Shown in pieces: positions 36,468 to 46,600 of a DNA stretch of 64,000 bases. A model generated the notes under the pieces. The model ran no database searches, was not told the DNA's origin, and saw only the letters and a list, made by a program, of their open reading frames with translations. How positions within the stretch are numbered: position 1 is the first letter of the stretch; each line of letters begins with the position of its first letter. The position numbers and the translations under genes are program-made. Source of the DNA: Paludibaculum fermentans. Lineage in GTDB: Bacteria; Acidobacteriota; Terriglobia; Bryobacterales; Bryobacteraceae. Location: assembly GCF_015277775.1 (NCBI RefSeq), contig NZ_CP063849.1, positions 8,447,501 through 8,511,500 of the forward strand, written 5' to 3'.

Positions 36468-37853
36468 TCACTTGGTCCACACCGGCTTCTCGTTGAACCC
36501 CTGTGTGGTGACCTGTTTCACTTCTGTTCCATCAGCCAACATCGTGAAAATCTGGCTGCCCCCCGCCCGGTTGGACGAAAACACCAGGTGGCGCCCGTCC
36601 GGCGCCCAACTCGGATTCTCGTTTCTGCCCTGGCCATGAGTCAGCTGTACGGTCTCCCGGGAGGCCACATCCATGATGAAGATGTTCCAGTTGCCGGGAG
36701 CAAAGCCGCGGGTCCAGGCGAACGCAATGGCCTTTCCGTCGGGGTGCCAGGCCGGGTTTGAGGCCTCGCCTTCTCCCGTCGTCAGGCGCATCGGGTCTGC
36801 ACCGTCCATATTCATTCTATATATTTGCTGCAGTCCGCCGCGCCCCGAAACGAAGACCATGTCCGTTCCGGTCTTCGGATTCACCTTCGGCTCGACTTCG
36901 ATGGCGCGCGAAGTGGAAAGCCGGCGCAGGTTGCTGCCGTCCAGATTGGCAATGTAGATCTGGGCGAACCCGCTGATGCTCGACGAGAACAAGACCGATT
37001 GGCCGTCCGGCGAGAAGCCGGGCGTCGCGTTCATCGGTGCTTCCGGGTTGAGGAAAGGGATGAACCGGCCTGTCACGGTGGAGTACATCATAATGCGAGG
37101 TTGCCCCTTCGCATAAGTGGTAAATGCAAGCCTCGTACCATCGGGTGAGACCGCAGGGAACGTCGTGATGGATCTGAACGAAGTAATCGGCTTCTGGTTC
37201 GAACCATCGAAATCCATCGACCAGATCTCCTTCGATCCAGTCCGCGTCGAAATGAAATAGATCTTCGACCCCGCCAGCGACGGCGCTCCAAACTGGGCCA
37301 GGATGTCGGCGGCATAGTCGTGCCCCAGCTTGCGGGCTCCATCCGCGGTCAGCGGTGCGTTGTACAGCTTGCGGAACAGCTTCGCACCCGTGACATCCGC
37401 GACCGAGGCGTTGTACAGGTGCCCGAACACCACAAACTGCCCGCCCTGTTCAGCCGCATAGCCGAAGCCCAGCAGGGTGGCGTTCACCGGAGATCCGCTC
37501 CAGTCCGTCAGGCACCGTCCGCCGCAGTTGGCCGGCGTAGGCGGTTCGCCGCGCCGTCCGGGCGTTGGAGCCGGGGTGGGGCGCAGGTCTGATTCCTGCT
37601 GGGGCGGGTTCAGCGGGTAGAAACTCTTCGCCACCATGTTGAAGAGGCCCGAGCGCTGGATATCGTCAAAGACCGTCTGGTTAAAGGTGTCCACCAACGG
37701 GCCGGCTCCACCGGCACCGCGGAAGTCCGGCAAGGCGATTTTCGGCTTGTCCTTCTTGATGATTTCTATCTTGATCCGGTCCTGCGACTGGCTGTAGGCG
37801 AGCGCGGCCAGAAACCCGACGGCGAGCAGGCTGAGTGAGATTGTTTTTTTCAT
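36468..37853 (-). CDS. tolB: TolB, periplasmic beta-propeller protein
   Basis: 461 aa. MKKTISLSLLAVGFLAALAYS is a signal peptide. The N-terminal domain (about 30-190) includes IALPDFRGAGGAGPLVDTFN. The C-terminal half is a six-bladed propeller with WD40-like PD40 repeats: ITSFRSITTFPAVSPDGTRL, GFSPDGQSVLFSSS, NPAWHPDGKAIAFAW and NPSWAPDGRHLVFSSNRAG. An unusual insert rich in Pro and Arg with paired Cys (CGGRCLTDW, about 113-121) interrupts the N-terminal domain. TolB binds Pal and TolA. Its ATG overlaps the tolA stop by 4 bases. Confidence 0.92.
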   Translation of the reverse strand: MKKTISLSLLAVGFLAALAYSQSQDRIKIEIIKKDKPKIALPDFRGAGGAGPLVDTFNQTVFDDIQRSGLFNMVAKSFYPLNPPQQESDLRPTPAPTPGRRGEPPTPANCGGRCLTDWSGSPVNATLLGFGYAAEQGGQFVVFGHLYNASVADVTGAKLFRKLYNAPLTADGARKLGHDYAADILAQFGAPSLAGSKIYFISTRTGSKEIWSMDFDGSNQKPITSFRSITTFPAVSPDGTRLAFTTYAKGQPRIMMYSTVTGRFIPFLNPEAPMNATPGFSPDGQSVLFSSSISGFAQIYIANLDGSNLRRLSTSRAIEVEPKVNPKTGTDMVFVSGRGGLQQIYRMNMDGADPMRLTTGEGEASNPAWHPDGKAIAFAWTRGFAPGNWNIFIMDVASRETVQLTHGQGRNENPSWAPDGRHLVFSSNRAGGSQIFTMLADGTEVKQVTTQGFNEKPVWTK

Positions 37854-38638
37854 CGTTTCAGTTGGAACCAGAACTCAATGTGCGCCGGATTCCCTTCACA
37901 CTCCCGAGGAATGGGCTGGAAGGGCGCGGCTTCGGTGATGGCGCGCTGCGCCGAATAGTCAAGCGTTCGGTTGCCGCTCGACTGGGAGACATTGATGCCC
38001 GTAACCTGGCCGGAGCGGGCCAGGTCGAAGGTGATGATCGCTGGCGGTAGAGTATGAATGCGTGCGTCGACCTGGCCGGTGCGCCACTTCTGGCCTACCC
38101 TGTCGCGCAGCAAGGTCGCATAGGCCCCGCAGTGGCTGCCAAAGGGAGAATTGGCGCCTACCCCGACCCCACCCGATCCCGGCGCCATGCCATAGATCGG
38201 TGACGTCGCAGCCTGCCCCGCGTTGCTATAAACCTGGTTGCTCTCGTATTCCCGCTTATCAACGCGGTTCGAAGCCCGTTCCGTCCGCTCCGCCTTGTGC
38301 TTCTTCTTTGACTTCAGCGCGATCGCCTCGCGGTCGTCCTTCACGGCCTCTTTGGTCTTCGGCTTAGGCTTTACTTCCTCGGGGATCTCCGACTCGGTGT
38401 CTTCCGCCACCGGGTTCTTGGGACCCGTCCGGCCCGGCAGCGGAATCCGCTGGACGGGCGTGACGGAAACAGAGCCGCCCCCCATGGAATTCGGGTCGCC
38501 CCAGGAGACGGTCTTGCCGAACTGGAACACCGTCAGGAGGCCGATCGTACCGAAGAGAGCACCGTGCAGCACGAGAGAGCCGATGAGCGGTCTCTTCAGC
38601 GAGTCTCGTTCTGCCAGTACGTCGACGTGTTGGTCCAT
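37850..38638 (-). CDS. tolA: TolA/TonB-type energy-transfer protein
   Basis: 262 aa. One N-terminal TM helix (PLIGSLVLHGALFGTIGLLTVF), a charged Lys/Glu linker (EEVKPKPKTKEAVKDDREA, SKKKHKAERTERA), a Gly-rich segment, and a C-terminal TonB/TolA domain (LLRDRVGQKWRTGQVD, ITFDLARSGQVTGINVSQSS, DYSAQRAITEAAPFQPIP). Its position between tolR and tolB identifies it as the TolA of this set, although the C-terminus is closer to TonB style. It transmits inner-membrane proton-motive energy to TolB-Pal. Two Cys residues (GSHCGAY, RECEGN) could form a disulfide. Confidence 0.87.
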   Translation of the reverse strand: MDQHVDVLAERDSLKRPLIGSLVLHGALFGTIGLLTVFQFGKTVSWGDPNSMGGGSVSVTPVQRIPLPGRTGPKNPVAEDTESEIPEEVKPKPKTKEAVKDDREAIALKSKKKHKAERTERASNRVDKREYESNQVYSNAGQAATSPIYGMAPGSGGVGVGANSPFGSHCGAYATLLRDRVGQKWRTGQVDARIHTLPPAIITFDLARSGQVTGINVSQSSGNRTLDYSAQRAITEAAPFQPIPRECEGNPAHIEFWFQLKR

Positions 38639-38645
38639 GTGCCGA

Positions 38646-39083
38646 TTACTTCGCCGGTCCGGAATCCTCGGGTTGTGTTACCAGGCGTACGTTCATTCCT
38701 GCGCGGCCCAGCACATCCACAACCTGGGCAATGGGTTCGTAAACCGTGTGGCGGTCGGCCCGCAGGTACACCGCCGTGGCGCCCGGGAAACGGCGCTTGA
38801 TCTCGGGCCCGATCTCGTTGATGTTCACCTTCTTCTCGTTCAGAGAGAGGTTGCCTTGCCGGTCCAGGGTGGCCACCGGCAGTTCCTGGGTACTGTCATT
38901 GCCGGATTTGATGCGCGGCACTTCCACTTCCAGGCCGAACTCCATCACATGCGCCGTCAACATGAAGATCACCAGCAGCACCAGAACGACGTCTACCAGC
39001 GGGACGATGTTGATCTCAGCCAGCGCGCCGCTGCTCCTGCCGTTGCGGCGTCCGAATCCGCCATTGTTCATCGAGAAGGCCAT
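38646..39083 (-). CDS. tolR: TolR/ExbD-family protein
   Basis: 145 aa. The single TM helix INIVPLVDVVLVLLVIFMLT contains the conserved membrane Asp of TolR/ExbD (PLVDVVLV). The periplasmic part has DRQGNLSLNEKKVNINEIG and VYLRADRHTVYEPIAQVVD, typical of the family. With TolQ it forms the proton-driven stator. A Gly/Asn/Arg-rich N-terminus precedes the helix. It starts 6 bases after the tolQ stop and is 7 bases from tolA. Confidence 0.93.
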   Translation of the reverse strand: MAFSMNNGGFGRRNGRSSGALAEINIVPLVDVVLVLLVIFMLTAHVMEFGLEVEVPRIKSGNDSTQELPVATLDRQGNLSLNEKKVNINEIGPEIKRRFPGATAVYLRADRHTVYEPIAQVVDVLGRAGMNVRLVTQPEDSGPAK

Positions 39084-39089
39084 GAGCGT

Positions 39090-39767
39090 TTACTCCTCGA
39101 AGTGGCGTTCAGTCAGGTTGAGGAATTCCAGCGCGAAGTCTTCCATCCGCGCGCCAATCTCTTTGATGGAGTGGCCCATCACGTTGTAGGCGATGGCCGC
39201 CGGGATGGCGGCCGCCAGGCCCGCCGCGGTAGCCACCAGGGCGTCTGCGATGCCCGGTGCGACGGCGCGCAGGCTGGCGCTGCCGGCTGAACCCAGTCCC
39301 TGAAACGCGTTGATGATGCCCAGTACGGTGCCGAACAGTCCAATGAATGGCGACACCGTCGCTGTGGTCGCCAGCCAGCTCATGCTGCGCTCCAGCCGCG
39401 TGAGCTCTTCGCTGATCCCCAACTGCAGGGTCCGCTCCAGCGCGACCTTGTTGACGATCTGGCCTCTCGACTTCATCTGCCGCACCACTTCCTCATACCC
39501 GAAGTCAAATACCCCGGTCAGCGGTGCCTTGTTGAACTGCTCCGCGGCCACGGCCACGGCGTCCAGGTTCGGAGCCTTGCGGAAGGCACGGAGGAAAGTT
39601 GTATTCGCTTCGGCAGCGGTCTTGAACTGGCTCCACTTGGCGAAGATGATCGTCCAGCTCAACAGTGAACCGATGAGCAGGATGGCCAGAACGATCTTCG
39701 AGATGAGGGAAGCGCCCAGAACCAGTTCAACGATGGAAAGCTGCAGGAACGCGCCAATGAATGGCAT
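39090..39767 (-). CDS. tolQ: TolQ/ExbB-family proton channel subunit
   Basis: 225 aa with three TM helices: ELVLGASLISKIVLAILLIGSLLS near the start, then WLATTATVSPFIGLFGTVLGII and VATAAGLAAAIPAAIAYNV. The motif TVSPFIGLFGTVLGI and the polar residues facing the pore are characteristic of TolQ/ExbB/MotA. It is the first gene of the tolQRAB-pal-cpoB unit. The promoter should be in the 163 bases shared divergently with recN. Confidence 0.93.
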   Translation of the reverse strand: MPFIGAFLQLSIVELVLGASLISKIVLAILLIGSLLSWTIIFAKWSQFKTAAEANTTFLRAFRKAPNLDAVAVAAEQFNKAPLTGVFDFGYEEVVRQMKSRGQIVNKVALERTLQLGISEELTRLERSMSWLATTATVSPFIGLFGTVLGIINAFQGLGSAGSASLRAVAPGIADALVATAAGLAAAIPAAIAYNVMGHSIKEIGARMEDFALEFLNLTERHFEE

Positions 39768-39930
39768 GGTCGACGATTGACTCCTTCAATGTCCTTCAAA
39801 TTCCATGATATCCAAGGATCGCCCGGCGGGCGGACTCCTGGAACAATTTCGCCTCTTTATGTACGACGATCCGCGGCTCGCGAAAAGTTGCCAACAACCG
39901 GCCGGGCCGTTGAATTTATACTTGGTCTGA

Positions 39931-41610
39931 ATGCTGGTGGAACTCGTCGTCGAGAACTTCGCGGTGGTGGAGCGGCTGCGGTTGCCCCTACACGCGGGGC
40001 TGAACGCCCTGACGGGCGAAACAGGCAGCGGTAAGAGCTTGATGGTGGACGCCTTAAGCCTGCTGCTGGGGGGGCGCGCCTCGGCCGACATGGTGCGCAC
40101 CGGGGCGTCCCGGGCCTTCGTGTCCGGCCGCTTTGAAGTGCCGGCCGGCCCGGAGTTCAGCCGCGTCCTGGAAGCCGCCGGCCTGGAAGCAGAGGATGGA
40201 GAAATCCTGCTGGAACGTGAGATCCTGGCCTCCGGCAAGTCGCGCGCCTTTGTCGCCAGCCGGCCCGTAGCCGCCTCATTTTTAAAGGAGTTAGCCCCTT
40301 TTCTCGGCGATATCCACGGCCAGCACGATCAGCAGAAGCTCTTTTCCGGCGACTCGCAGCGGGAACTACTCGACGAAGCGGCCGGCGTGGCCGAGACCCT
40401 GGCCGAGGTGGAGAGCGCCTATGCGGATTGGCACGCCCTGGTCCGCACCCTCCAGGATCTGAACCGCACTGAGCAGGAAAAACTGCGCATGGCCGACCTC
40501 TGGAACATGCAGCGCAAGGAGATCGAGGCCCTCGAACTCAGCGCCGGCGAGGATGCCCAGCTTGAAAACGAGAAGCGGGTCCTCAAAAACGTCGCCCGGC
40601 TCAGCGAAGCGGCCACTATCGCCCACGACGCCCTCTCGGAGTCCGAGCATGCGGTCGCCAACGGCTTGGGTCTGGCGCTAAAAAAAGTTGAAGAGTTGGC
40701 GAAAATTGACGAAAGTCTCTCCGGCCTGCTCGAGACCCTCCGCCCTGCCCAGATTGCGGTGAAGGAAGCAGCCATGGAGCTCAGCCACTACCTGGGCCAT
40801 CTGGAAGCCGACCCCAAGCGTCTGGAAGACCTGGAGAACCGCCTCGCCCAGATTGAAAAGCTCAAGAGGAAGTACGGCTCGACCATCGATGAGATCCTCA
40901 CTTTCTACGCCCAGGTCTGTGACCAACTGAACGCCGTGGAATCCGCCGGCGAACGCCGCGCGGAACTGGAAACAGCCATCGCCACCCGGGAAGCCGAATA
41001 CAAGGTGAAGGCGGAACGGCTGCGGGCCCTGCGCTCCAGGGCCGCGAAAAAACTGGAAAAGGCGGTCGAAAGCGAATTGGGCGGCTTGGCGATGAAAGGC
41101 ACCTCGTTCCGCATCGCCATGAAGCCAGCGGATCCCGCCCCGCACGGCATCGACGCCGTCGAGTTTCTGGTCTCCGCCAACGTTGGCGAGGAGCTTCGCC
41201 CGCTGGACAAGGTCGCCAGCGGTGGCGAACTCTCTCGCGTGGCCCTGGCGTTGAAGACCTGCATCGTGCCGAAGTCCCACGGCCGCGTCGCCCGCACGCT
41301 CGTCTTCGACGAAGTAGATTCAGGCGTCGGCGGAGCTGCCGCGGAAACCATCGGCCGCCGGCTGAAGAAGATCTCCGAATCGAATCAAGTGCTGTGCGTC
41401 ACGCACCTGGCTCAGATCGCCGGCTTCGCCGATCATCACTACGTCGTGTCGAAGCGCGAATCCGCCGGCCGCACCTCGGCCCAGGTGGATGAGATGCTCG
41501 GCGACGAACGCGTTCGCGAGATTGGCCGCATGCTGTCCGGCCAGCACCTCAGCGCCGAGGCCCTGCGCCATGCCGAGAAGCTGATAGAGGAGTACGCCCG
41601 CCGTGGCTGA
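39931..41610 (+). CDS. recN: RecN, DNA repair SMC-like ATPase
   Basis: 559 aa, normal for RecN. It has Walker A GETGSGKS (29-36), the conserved DIHGQHDQQKLF segment near 129-140, a central coiled coil (about 150-370), the ABC signature LDKVASGGELSRVALALK, and Walker B RTLVFDEVDSGVGG. RecN acts at double-strand breaks and is typically SOS-induced; no LexA box was recognised. TATACT at 39917-39922 lies only 8 bases before the ATG, so the transcript could be leaderless, but the nearest TTGCCA is 23 bases upstream, too far for a good -35. The cupin gene overlaps its stop by 8 bases. Confidence 0.94.
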   Translation: MLVELVVENFAVVERLRLPLHAGLNALTGETGSGKSLMVDALSLLLGGRASADMVRTGASRAFVSGRFEVPAGPEFSRVLEAAGLEAEDGEILLEREILASGKSRAFVASRPVAASFLKELAPFLGDIHGQHDQQKLFSGDSQRELLDEAAGVAETLAEVESAYADWHALVRTLQDLNRTEQEKLRMADLWNMQRKEIEALELSAGEDAQLENEKRVLKNVARLSEAATIAHDALSESEHAVANGLGLALKKVEELAKIDESLSGLLETLRPAQIAVKEAAMELSHYLGHLEADPKRLEDLENRLAQIEKLKRKYGSTIDEILTFYAQVCDQLNAVESAGERRAELETAIATREAEYKVKAERLRALRSRAAKKLEKAVESELGGLAMKGTSFRIAMKPADPAPHGIDAVEFLVSANVGEELRPLDKVASGGELSRVALALKTCIVPKSHGRVARTLVFDEVDSGVGGAAAETIGRRLKKISESNQVLCVTHLAQIAGFADHHYVVSKRESAGRTSAQVDEMLGDERVREIGRMLSGQHLSAEALRHAEKLIEEYARRG

Positions 41611-42076
41611 CGTCCAACTCATCACCACTGATCTGATCGAAGCCCTGCGCGTCCGTGCCGCTGCCGCCCCTCGTCTGCGCATCAACCATAACTTTCACAG
41701 CGGTCCTGCGGACAACCCACACCGCTTCCTCAACGTAATGATGCGGGGCACCTACGTCCAACCGCACCGCCACAAGATACCCGCCAAGGCGGAAAGCTGG
41801 GTGCTGATGAACGGCAGCGTCCGCCTCTTCACCTTCGACGAGCAGGGCGTCGTTGCCGGCAGTTGGCTGCTCTCGGCGGAAGGCCCGGGGCGTGGGATCG
41901 ACGTCGCCCCGGGTCTCTGGCATACAGTCTGTGTTGCCAGCGATTGGGCTGCCGTGTACGAGGTGAAGCCCGGCCCCTGGGATCCGGCCACCGACAAGGA
42001 GTTCGCGCCCTGGGCCCCAGCGGAAGGGGATCCGGGCGCCGTGAACTATCTGGAAAGCCTGCTTTCCCTGCCGTAG
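41603..42076 (+). CDS. WbuC-family cupin metalloprotein
   Basis: 157 aa from a GTG overlapping the recN stop. RLRINHNFHSGPADNPHRFLNVM followed by GTYVQPHRHKIPAKAESWVLM is the WbuC cupin pattern, with metal-binding His residues in PHRHK and the later LWHTV. WbuC-type proteins occur in O-antigen/polysaccharide loci and are thought to be small metal-dependent cupins of unclear reaction. There is no polysaccharide cluster here, so the role is open. Translation is coupled with recN. Confidence 0.75.
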   Translation: MADVQLITTDLIEALRVRAAAAPRLRINHNFHSGPADNPHRFLNVMMRGTYVQPHRHKIPAKAESWVLMNGSVRLFTFDEQGVVAGSWLLSAEGPGRGIDVAPGLWHTVCVASDWAAVYEVKPGPWDPATDKEFAPWAPAEGDPGAVNYLESLLSLP

Positions 42077-42115
42077 CTCCACACCGGCTAGCATAGAGGT
42101 AAGGAGCGGGCGCCA

Positions 42116-42595
42116 ATGAATCGAACTCTGTCCAGACGAGCCTGGCTCTCCGTGTGTCTATTGCCCGCGGCAATTACCGCAGGCTGCAACGCCGTTGGGT
42201 GGCAGGCGGGCGAACTCTGCAAAGCATGCCAGCGCCCCGTTCACAAGAACTCCCGCACGGTGGCCCTGCTCGACGGGAAGCAGGCGGTCTTCTGCTGCCC
42301 GGCCTGTGCCCGCTCCGAGCATCTGCAATCCACCAAGTCCGTCCAGATCGTCGAACTCACAGACTTCAACACCGGCAAGCCGCTGGCGACCGCCGGCGCC
42401 TACGTGGTCCGCAACAGCGACGTGAATCCCTGCACGGAGCACACGCACGCGCCGGGTCCCGACAAAAGGCCCATGCAGACGACCTTCGACCGTTGCAGCC
42501 CCGGCGAACTGGCCTTCGCGGGCAAATCCGATGCCGAAGCCTTCGCCCGCCAGCACGGCGGCCAGGTGATCGACTTCGCAACCCTGGCCCGATAG
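42116..42595 (+). CDS. NosL-like copper-chaperone lipoprotein
   Basis: 159 aa; GGAG lies 9 bases before the ATG. Residues 1-24 are a lipoprotein signal (SVCLLPAAITAGC). The body carries C-K-A-C and FCCPACARSEH, then a segment FNTGKPLATAGAYVV and an end ARQHGGQVIDFATL, the order seen in NosL family proteins, which bind Cu(I) and assist nitrous-oxide reductase or other copper traffic. Several Cys plus an EHTHAP cluster support metal binding. It converges with the Cus-type operon, ending 2 bases from its last gene, so a copper-related role fits the place. Confidence 0.6.
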   Translation: MNRTLSRRAWLSVCLLPAAITAGCNAVGWQAGELCKACQRPVHKNSRTVALLDGKQAVFCCPACARSEHLQSTKSVQIVELTDFNTGKPLATAGAYVVRNSDVNPCTEHTHAPGPDKRPMQTTFDRCSPGELAFAGKSDAEAFARQHGGQVIDFATLAR

Positions 42596-42597
42596 TT

Positions 42598-42924
42598 CTA
42601 CTTCGCCGCCTCGATCTTCTCCACCTGGATCGTCTTCCCGCTCAGCGTACCCGTCACCTTCACCTTGGCCGCCGCGAACTTCTCCGGCGCCGCCTGGTCG
42701 CTTAGCGTGTACACGTTCTTCCCGTCATACAGCGCGTACTTATACCGCTTGTCCATCTTCACGCAGTCGCGCACGCATTTGGCGTCATTCGCGGCGCCCA
42801 TGGCTTTGTGGTCGCCTCCGCACATCGTGTCCGTAATCACGCCGGTGAAGACCTGCGACCCTCCGGCGGCCATCATCAGGCCGGCATACATCAGGGTGAG
42901 GGGAATTAGTTTCTTCATGATCAA
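42598..42924 (-). CDS. Small exported DUF5818-like protein at the end of the Cus operon
   Basis: 108 aa. A signal peptide (KKLIPLTLMYAGLMMAAG) is followed by FTGVITDTMCGGDHKAMG, CVRDCVK, KYALYDGKNVYTLSD and VKVTGTLSGKTIQVEKIE. This is the small Cys-containing exported family often found in Acidobacteriota (DUF5818 style). Three Cys plus His could bind metal, which would fit the RND efflux operon. The first ATG overlaps the upstream gene stop (ATGA). Function is not known. Confidence 0.7.
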   Translation of the reverse strand: MIMKKLIPLTLMYAGLMMAAGGSQVFTGVITDTMCGGDHKAMGAANDAKCVRDCVKMDKRYKYALYDGKNVYTLSDQAAPEKFAAAKVKVTGTLSGKTIQVEKIEAAK

Positions 42925-43685
42925 TTGCCTTTCTCGGGTATCGAAGTCAGCAGCTCAAGACCATGAACGGCGTTGAGCTTCCGCCAGGCGAGGTTGAATC
43001 GCTTCTCGTCCAGCGGCTGCTTAAGTTGAAAATTGAAGCCCTTGCGGCTGCCATAGTGCGTGCTGGCGCGCTCGAAGGACGTAATGGTCAGTTGATACGG
43101 ATCGGAGCTGCTGATGTTCTCGATGTCCTGGTACCGCCAGGTGCGCGACGCTTCCTTGCGGTCGGTCACATACACCACCCGGTCGTTCGCAAACCCCAGT
43201 GTGCCCTGGGAGCCGTTCAGCTTGCCCAGTAGTTTGACCGGCAGTTCCCACAAGGCCTGCACCTGTTCGTCCGCCACCGCCGCGACGAACCTGCGGTCCA
43301 GCCGCGTCTTCAGCATCTCGTACACCGGCCGCACATCCTGGCCCGGCAGCAGCTTGAACTCGTACTCCTGGTCGAGCCCCAGCGCCCACTTCCGGTCCTG
43401 GTACGTCACGATCCGGATCTTCTCCGGCGAGATGTAGAGCTGCTCGATGTCCTGGTAGCCCCAGTGTCCATGGTGCAGTTGATCCGGAGTCTTCTTCTTC
43501 CGGCTCTGCTCCTGGAACGTGATGCCATGCTCATCCACCACCAGCGTCGCCGGCTGATCCTTCCGCACCAGCAGATGGTCGTGCAGCGCCTGGAACCGGA
43601 ACTCGGCGGCCTGCACCGAAACCGCCGCCAGCGCGAACACGGCTAGGCCTGTGCGTGCGATTGCTTTTTGACTTCGCTGTTCCAT
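42921..43685 (-). CDS. Exported hypothetical protein in the Cus operon
   Basis: 254 aa from the ATG at 43685, chosen because MEQRSQKAIARTGLAVFALAAVSVQA begins a signal peptide; the frame open upstream lies inside cusA. The mature part has two similar halves built from PH-like beta segments (HWGYQDIEQLYISPEKIRIVTY and TWRYQDIENISSSDPYQLTI), both with a W-x-Y-Q-D-I-E motif, which suggests an internal duplication. It overlaps cusA by 43 bases, so it is part of the operon. I do not recognise a family with an assigned role. Confidence 0.65.
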   Translation of the reverse strand: MEQRSQKAIARTGLAVFALAAVSVQAAEFRFQALHDHLLVRKDQPATLVVDEHGITFQEQSRKKKTPDQLHHGHWGYQDIEQLYISPEKIRIVTYQDRKWALGLDQEYEFKLLPGQDVRPVYEMLKTRLDRRFVAAVADEQVQALWELPVKLLGKLNGSQGTLGFANDRVVYVTDRKEASRTWRYQDIENISSSDPYQLTITSFERASTHYGSRKGFNFQLKQPLDEKRFNLAWRKLNAVHGLELLTSIPEKGN

Positions 43686-46600
43686 TTCCAAACCTCGTAA
43701 ATTGCGGGATACACCACCAGCTCCAACAGGAACGACGTGAAGATGCCGCCGATCATCGGCGCGGCAATACGCTTCATCACATCGCCGCCCGCTCCGGCCG
43801 ACCACATGATCGGCACCAGACCCAGGAACATGCAGGCCACGGTCATGAACTTGGGCCGGATCCGCTTCACCGCGCCGTCGTGAATCGCATCCTGCAGTTC
43901 GCCCAGCGTCGACATCCGCCCGTCCTTCTTGGCCTTCTCATAAGCCAGGTCCAGGTAGAGCAGCATGAAGACCGCCGTCTCGGCATCGACGCCCATCAGC
44001 GCGATCAACCCCACCCACACGCCGATGCTCATGTTGTAGCCCAGCGCGTACAGGAACCAGATCGCGCCCACCGCCGAAAACGGCACGGCCAGGATGATGA
44101 TCAGCGTCTTCGTCAGCGACTTTGTATTCAGGTACAGCAGCATCAGCACCAGGAACAGCGTCACAGGCAGGATCACCGTCAACCGCTCTTTCACGCGCTG
44201 CATGGCCTCATACTGTCCGCTCCACGCGATCGTGTACCCGGGCGGCAGCTTGATGTTGTCGCGGACCAGTTTCTTCGCCTCTTCCACATAACTGCCGACA
44301 TCCCGGCCCGCCACGTCGACGTACACATACCCGTTCAGCAGCCCGTTCTCATCGCGCAGCATCCCGGGCCCCGTCACCGTCTTGATGCTCGCCAGTTCCG
44401 AGATCGGCACCTGTTTCTTCGCGTCCATCGTCGGCACCAGCACCCGGCCCAGCATGTTCACATCGCTGCGGAAGTCGCGGAAATAACGCACATTCACCGG
44501 ATACCGCTCGCGGCCCTCAATGGTCGTCGTTACGTTCTCCCCGCCGATCGCGCTCATCAGCACATCCTGCGCGTCCGCGATCGTCAGCCCATACCGCGCC
44601 AGCTCATCCCGCTTCCAGTCGAAGTCGAGGAAATACCCGCCGCCCGTCCGCTCCGCGAAGACGTTGCGAGTTCCCTCGATCCTGGGCAGCAGCGCTTCCA
44701 CCTCGCCGCCCAGCCGCTCGATCTGGCGCAGGTCGGACCCGTAGATCTTGATCCCCACAGGAGTCCGCACGCCCGTCGTCAGCATGTCGATACGGCCCTT
44801 GATCGGCATGGTCCACGCATTCGACGCGCCCGGCAGCTTCAGTGCCGCATTCATCTCTTCCACCAACTGGTCCTGGGTGATGTGATCGGGCGTCAACCGC
44901 CGGAACACGCCCTTCGACCACTCCGGCGCCCAATCCGAATACCACGTGCTCACCTTGCGCCACTCCGTCTCGGGCTTCAGCACGATCACCGTCTCCATCA
45001 TCGACAGCGGAGCCGGATCCGTCGACGTCTCCGCCCGGCCCGCCTTGCCCATCACCGACTCCACTTCCGGAAACTTCTTGATGATCCGGTCCTGCACCTG
45101 CATCAGCCGCTGCGCGTCGTTCACGGAAATGCCCGGCAGCGTCGAAGGCATGTACAGCAGCGAGCCCTCATTCAATGGCGGCATGAACTCCGAGCCCAGC
45201 TTCTCGAAGACCGGAATGGTCACGAGAACCATCGCCACGGCGGCCGCAATCACTGCGTACTTCCACCGCAGCGCCCAGCGGCACACGGGATCATAAATCC
45301 GGATCAGGATGCGGCTGATCGGGTGGTGCTCTTCCGAGTGAATCGTCCCCACCAGCACCGCGTTCGCCACCCGCGCCAGCCAGGCCGGACGGAACTGGAA
45401 CTTCTGCATGTGCGTGAACAGCAGCCGCATGGCCGGGTCCAGCGTGATCGCCAGCACGGCGGCTACGATCATCGAGAAGTTCTTCGTGTACGCCAGCGGC
45501 TTGAACAACCGCCCTTCCTGCGCCTCCAGCGTCAGCACCGGCAGGAAGGACACCGCAATCACCAGCAGTGCGAAGAAGCTGGGCCCGCCCACCTCCTTCA
45601 CCGCATTCACCACCACCCGGTGGTAATCCTCCTTGCGGCCGGTCCGTTCCCACTCTTCCAGCTTCTTGTGCGTCTGCTCGACAACCACAATCGCCGCATC
45701 CACCATCGCCCCAATCGCAATCGCGATGCCGCCCAGCGACATGATGTTCGACGTTAGTCCCATCATCTTCATCGGGATGAACGAGATGATGATTGCAATG
45801 GGAATCGTGAACACCGGGATGATCGCGCTGGGCACATGCCACAGGAACACCAGGATCACCAGCGAGACGATGATCATCTCCTCGGTCAGCGTGCCCTTCA
45901 GGTTTTCAACCGACCGCAGGATTAGGTCCGACCGGTCGTACGTGCTGACAATCTTGAGCCCCGCCGGCAGCCCCGGCTCCACTTCCTTGATCTTGGCCTT
46001 CACGCGCTCAATCACGTTCAGCGCGTTCTCGCCCTGCCGCATCACGATGATCCCCGACACCACGTCGCCCGTGCCGTTGTAATCCGCCACGCCGCGCCGC
46101 ATGTCCGGACCCAATGTCACCGTACCCACATCACTCACCCGGATCGGCACCCCGTTCTCACTCGCGCCCAGCGCGATCTTGCCGATGTCTTCCTCGCTCT
46201 TGGCGTACCCCCGTCCGCGCACCATATACTCCGCGCCGGCCATCTCGATCAACCGCCCGCCTACGTCGTCATTCCCCTTCCGCACCGCCTCCACCACCCG
46301 CATGATCGGGATGTTGTAGGCCTGCAGCCGGTTCGGATCCACGTTGACCTGATACTGGCGCACGAACCCGCCGATGGGCGCCACTTCCGCCACGCCCGGC
46401 ACCGACTTGAACTGGTAATTCAGGAACCAGTCCTGCAGCGACCGCAGCTCCGCCAGCGACCGCTTGCCCGTCGTGTCCACCAGCGCATACTGGAACACCC
46501 AGCCCACACCAGTCGCATCCGGACCCAGTTCCGTCTTCACACCCTGCGGCAGCCTCGGCAGCACCGACGACAGATACTCCAACGTGCGCGACCGCGCCCA

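Noticed and set aside
39888-39922. A standard promoter for recN using TTGCCA and TATACT
   Set aside because: The spacer is 23 bases, too long for a normal sigma-70 promoter; only the TATACT is mentioned in the gene entry.
43655-45757. A 700-codon plus-strand frame opposite cusA
   Set aside because: It is His/Arg/Gln-rich with no domain, lies fully antisense to a well-conserved RND pump gene, and is explained by GC-rich codon structure.
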